This document shows positions 5,407 through 7,372 of a stretch of DNA of 7,372 nucleotides, in pieces; position 1 is the first letter of the stretch, and every line of letters begins with the position of its first letter. Under the pieces are notes generated by a model. That model made no database searches. It was given only the letters and a program-made list of their open reading frames with translations, and had not been told where the DNA came from. The DNA comes from Syntrophomonadaceae bacterium (GTDB taxonomy: Bacteria; Bacillota_D; Dethiobacteria; DTU022), in NCBI GenBank assembly GCA_003562605.1, contig PWUG01000052.1:1-7372 (forward strand). The letters are read 5' to 3'. Made by a program: the position numbers and the translations under genes.

Positions 5407-6112
5407 AAGGATTTAGTACGCCTTTGCCAATACTAACTTGTTGGCGCTTTGCATATTCCTCAGCCAGCTTCTTGCCTTCTTCTTCTTCTGAAAGCCCACC
5501 TGCTCCGTCACTACCTGAATTAAATGAGCCCCCACCTGCTTGTGAACCTGCCTTGCCAGTAAGGTGTGGTTTAGCCTTAGCAAGAGCTTTTACTGCATCT
5601 TCCGCCCCTGTCACATTGCCTTCCTCGTCCACCTGAATTTCAGAGCGGTTTGCAAGAGCCACGGCATCTTGTGGATCAACGAATTTCAACTGCGCTGCAA
5701 ATACCTTTAACTCAGCATTAACAAGTTTCTGATTTGCTTTCTCCACGTTATCCTGCCTTTCCTGCTCAAGCTTATCAGCTCTGGCCTTCTCTTTTTCAAG
5801 CTCGGTCTTATTCTTTTCTTCAGCTTCCTTTGCTGTCTTGGCGGCTTGTTGCATGGTTTCGACCGACTCAAAACCTAATTCCTCCGCCACCTTCTTCAGC
5901 TTTGAATCTGCGCCTTGATTAATTCGAGCCATCAATGCAGACTCAGTTGGAAATGATGCAAACGGTTCATCCTTCTTTTTATCCCCTTCATCTTTAGGAG
6001 GAGGATCATCTTTTGGTGGATCGTCTTTCTTTTTGCCTTCATCCCCGGACTCCCCACCACCGTCTGCAAATAATGCAGGGAACGGATACAGCTTGCTCTT
6101 AAACATTTTCAC
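5396..6112 (-). CDS. Capsid scaffolding protein (GP20/DUF4355-like)
   Basis: About 238 residues from GTG 6112, chosen because GGAGGT (6126-6121) is eight bases upstream. An in-frame TTG at 6121 overlaps that ribosome site and is unlikely; ATG 6106 is a possible alternative. The protein has a low-complexity acidic/lysine/proline N-terminus (DDPPKDDPPPKDEGDKKK), a long charged heptad-like coiled coil at about 80-135, then 'AAQLKFVDPQDAVALANRS', 'VDEEGNVTGAEDAVKALAKAKPHL', a glycine/serine linker and a charged C-terminal helix ending GVLNPWSE. This is the signature of Gram-positive phage scaffolds, which template the procapsid and leave before maturation. The C-terminal helix is the likely capsid-binding part. 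It is encoded before the decoration and capsid genes, as usual. No protease domain is seen. Confidence 0.88.
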   Translation of the reverse strand: MKMFKSKLYPFPALFADGGGESGDEGKKKDDPPKDDPPPKDEGDKKKDEPFASFPTESALMARINQGADSKLKKVAEELGFESVETMQQAAKTAKEAEEKNKTELEKEKARADKLEQERQDNVEKANQKLVNAELKVFAAQLKFVDPQDAVALANRSEIQVDEEGNVTGAEDAVKALAKAKPHLTGKAGSQAGGGSFNSGSDGAGGLSEEEEGKKLAEEYAKRQQVSIGKGVLNPWSE

Positions 6113-6120
6113 CTTACTCA

Positions 6121-6126
6121 ACCTCC
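6121..6126 (-). promoter_or_regulatory. Ribosome binding site deciding the scaffold start
   Basis: GGAGGT is eight bases before GTG 6112-6110 and 14 before ATG 6106-6104. TTG 6121-6119 overlaps it. Spacing therefore favours the GTG start. Confidence 0.75.
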
Positions 6127-6207
6127 GATAATTTTGTATTGCGGCTTCGTTACCGCTGCCGGTATTTATATTGCGCCTTGCCCGTTGGCGCTGCCGGATC
6201 TCATCCG
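6127..6207 (-). other. Intergenic region with three small hairpins and an imperfect direct repeat
   Basis: This 81-base gap is long for an otherwise tight operon. On the minus strand it holds CGGAT-GAG-ATCCG directly after the upstream stop (6207-6195), GCGCC with a nine-base loop and GGCGC (6191-6173), and TACCG-GCAG-CGGTA (6164-6151). CCGGCAGCG occurs twice (6197-6189 and 6162-6154), and both copies extend to a 15-base match with two differences. No T-run follows any stem. It could modulate scaffold translation or be a remnant of deleted sequence. No promoter was recognised. Confidence 0.5.
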
Positions 6208-6879
6208 TTACTTGATAGTCTTAACTGGTCTAATCTTTTTACCAAACCAACTACGAGAAGAGTCGGGCGGCACTTTATGTTTAGCCCGGGGCACTTCTGG
6301 TATGATTGGAGCTTTTTCAGTTTCAACAAGTGGTATCTCAGGAATCCCCTTATAAGGCCCGGCGCTTTTCTTATGCGCAAGAATCTTGCCTGAGACCTTA
6401 TCGATCTTTGTGTATTTACCAGTCTTCGGATTTTTAATTTGTACTAATTCAGTATCCATATCCAAACCCCCATATTCAATGTCGTGAAAGTCCAGCCAAT
6501 AAACCTGCTCTGCCTCTTCATCGTAGGAGACGTTCGGCTGTTTGCGTTCGTCTTTCGGGTGTGTAAACACATAACCGAGAAGCTTTACGTTCTTTAAAAA
6601 TCTATCAATCTTTGGTAGTGCATAAAGATACCAAGCTTCTATTGGCATTGTTTCATACGGCCCACACCACTCACCCGGAGCTTTGGGACTAACCAGCTTC
6701 CCATCTTCATATCGGCATGGAAGGACTTCTTCAAACACCTCTGAAAGCTGATTCTGCAACCGGGCAATTTCCTTCAACCGAGCTGTACTTATTGAAAGCT
6801 CAGGTGAAATATTACGCGGCTCTTTTATAACGTACGTGTCAAAGATCGTTACTTTAAAATACGATCCAAGCTTGATCAC
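6208..6879 (-). CDS. Unassigned head-module protein with possible degenerate kinase-like core
   Basis: A 223-residue protein starting at GTG 6879, whose GTG overlaps the TGA of the small upstream gene (GTGA); AGGAAG lies nine bases upstream. I do not recognise a named family. Residues 1-140 follow a kinase-like order: LGSYFKVTIF (4-13), a lysine in TYVIKEP (K19), a helix with a glutamate (LKEIARLQNQL, E37), EVLPCRYEDGKLVSP as paired strands, a helix (IEAWYLYALPKIDRFLK), then THPKDERKQPNVSYD with D110 and N116, and VYWLDFHD with D130. The HRD-like catalytic motif is not exact, so activity is doubtful. The tail contains KNPKTGKYTKIDKVSGKIL and HKKSAGPYKGIP, then a proline-rich basic end. It lies between the minor head and scaffold genes, so a role in head assembly or virion composition is plausible. 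Confidence 0.8.
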   Translation of the reverse strand: MIKLGSYFKVTIFDTYVIKEPRNISPELSISTARLKEIARLQNQLSEVFEEVLPCRYEDGKLVSPKAPGEWCGPYETMPIEAWYLYALPKIDRFLKNVKLLGYVFTHPKDERKQPNVSYDEEAEQVYWLDFHDIEYGGLDMDTELVQIKNPKTGKYTKIDKVSGKILAHKKSAGPYKGIPEIPLVETEKAPIIPEVPRAKHKVPPDSSRSWFGKKIRPVKTIK

Positions 6880-7022
6880 TTCGGCGCTCTTCCTGTCGCA
6901 TCTGGTCTTTGCGTTTTAAGCTGGTAAGCCGGAGTGCGTGGTCGTGGCAGTGGGCGGACATTGCCCATCGGCCACACTCTATTGGGTTGGTGCTTTGCTT
7001 CGTTGCCGTTTTCTTCTTCCAT
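6876..7022 (-). CDS. Small proline- and arginine-rich protein, 48 residues
   Basis: A short gene starting at ATG 7022 with the strong ribosome site AAGGAGGGG at 7039-7031 and ending TGA 6878-6876, which overlaps the next gene's GTG by GTGA. The protein has an acidic start (MEEENGNEAK), a middle HQPNRVWPMGNVRPLPRPRT and a basic end (YQLKTQRPDATGRAPK), with no predicted fold or membrane segment. Near-consensus initiation and the coupling overlap make it a credible gene. It may be a short virion-associated or assembly peptide, or mainly a leader coupling translation to the 6208-6879 gene. No family was recognised. Confidence 0.75.
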   Translation of the reverse strand: MEEENGNEAKHQPNRVWPMGNVRPLPRPRTPAYQLKTQRPDATGRAPK

Positions 7023-7030
7023 CGCTCCTA

Positions 7031-7039
7031 CCCCTCCTT
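7031..7039 (-). promoter_or_regulatory. Strong ribosome binding site of the 48-residue gene
   Basis: AAGGAGGGG lies eight bases before ATG 7022-7020. It is among the best ribosome sites in the window and is the main reason for accepting the small gene. Confidence 0.8.
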
Positions 7040-7096
7040 AATTAGATTACTGATTCAAACCTAATACCATTATCACCAGGGTATGGTGTTTTATGG

Positions 7097-7372
7097 TCAT
7101 GTCCGCCTTCCCATATTTCGTGTGGTCTTCGGTTTCTTTGTAATAGTCTTCCCCGCTTGCCTGTAAGCCGCCTGCAACTCTTTATACCGGGCTGAGTTAG
7201 CCGCCTTGCTTCTGGCAAAACTCTGAATTGTCCCCGCCTTATCAGCACCAAGCCTACTGATGTACCGCGAATGTTGATTGCGCAGGTCTGATAATTTCTG
7301 GTTCTTGCGCTGTAATCCTTTATATGCATTTTTCTCTGATAAACTCCTGTTATCTTCAAACGGCCTATTTGA
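7097..7372 (-). CDS. Probable minor head protein, C-terminal 91 residues (partial)
   Basis: The frame is open from the right edge of the window to TGA 7099-7097; the start lies outside. The visible part begins SNRPFEDNRSLSEKNAYKGL and is helical and highly charged: QRKNQKLSDLRNQHSRYI, then GADKAGTIQSFARSKAANS, then ARYKELQAAYRQAGKTI, closing with a basic tail (KKPKTTRNMGRRT). Minor head proteins of Gram-positive phages (Mu F/SPP1 gp7-like or minor capsid protein 2) often end in a helical region of this style, with a 'LQ..YR.AG' segment. The location upstream of scaffold and capsid genes agrees, since portal and minor head genes usually precede them. The coding frame is well supported by composition; the product name is tentative. 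Confidence 0.62.
   Translation of the reverse strand, partial: SNRPFEDNRSLSEKNAYKGLQRKNQKLSDLRNQHSRYISRLGADKAGTIQSFARSKAANSARYKELQAAYRQAGKTITKKPKTTRNMGRRT

Noticed and set aside
6113..6121. TTG start for the scaffold at 6121
   Set aside because: The TTG overlaps the GGAGGT ribosome site, so spacing is impossible; GTG 6112 fits.
6168..6204. 12-residue ORF in the gap before the scaffold gene (MRSGSANGQGAI)
   Set aside because: No ribosome site, very short, and it overlaps the hairpins.
6134..6393. Plus-strand ORFs over the kinase-like gene and its gap
   Set aside because: Antisense shadows without ribosome sites, with compositions unlike real proteins.
7047..7100. 17-residue ORF starting in an ATGA overlap with the minor head stop (MTIKHHTL...)
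   Set aside because: Too short, with a poor ribosome site and an unremarkable sequence; the downstream 48-residue gene has its own strong site.
7042..7359. Minus-strand 105-residue frame overlapping the end of the minor head gene
   Set aside because: Most of it is arginine-rich shadow sequence of the 7097-7372 frame and it lacks a ribosome site. Its last 20 or so residues look more protein-like, so a frameshifted alternative end of the minor head gene cannot be fully excluded, but nothing else supports it.

Overview
The window is part of a tailed-phage or prophage virion-assembly operon. Every supported gene reads on the minus strand, so the biological order runs from the right end to the left end. 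Gene content and order fit a lambda/HK97-style siphophage: a lambda gpE-type capsid protein, a tail terminator followed directly by one tail-tube gene, a G/GT-type frameshifted chaperone pair, then the tape measure, with no tail sheath gene. Strong AAGGAGG-like ribosome sites, frequent GTG starts, a DUF4355/GP20-like scaffold and HK97-gp10-type proteins suggest a host among the Firmicutes (Clostridia-like). That host call is inference. No integrase, terminase, lysis, tRNA or CRISPR sequence is visible, so prophage and free phage cannot be told apart.

Head region (7372 to 3524). The window opens inside the C-terminal end of a probable minor head protein (7372-7097). It is followed by a 48-residue proline-rich protein (7022-6876) joined by a GTGA overlap to a 223-residue protein (6879-6208) with a possible degenerate kinase-like core. 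Next comes an 81-base gap holding small hairpins and an imperfect repeat, then the scaffold (6112-5396), a head decoration protein that seems to carry an inserted domain (5357-4587), and the major capsid protein (4552-3524). The decoration and capsid genes have near-identical leaders.

Neck region (3523 to 1720). A compact, often overlapping set follows: head-tail connector (3455-3078), head-closure protein (3081-2761), HK97-gp10-like protein (2760-2344), a 65-residue zinc-ribbon protein (2339-2142) and the tail terminator (2142-1720). An 8-bp-stem hairpin sits between the capsid gene and the first connector gene.

Tail region (1701 to 1). The tail tube gene (1701-937) encodes a tube domain plus a C-terminal Ig/carboxypeptidase-regulatory-like domain. 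A 14-bp hairpin separates it from the tail assembly chaperone gene (874-380). That gene ends with a CAAAAAG site, from which a -1 shift opens a 109-codon extension ending at 60. The first 12 codons of the probable tape measure gene (38-1) close the window.

The best leads are the G/GT frameshift, the hairpins placed at borders between highly and lowly expressed genes, the domain insertions in the decoration and tube proteins, the kinase-like protein with its small coupled partner, and the zinc-ribbon protein in the neck module. I see no defence system or other clearly new machinery; this is mainly a virion-assembly cassette with some unusual additions.
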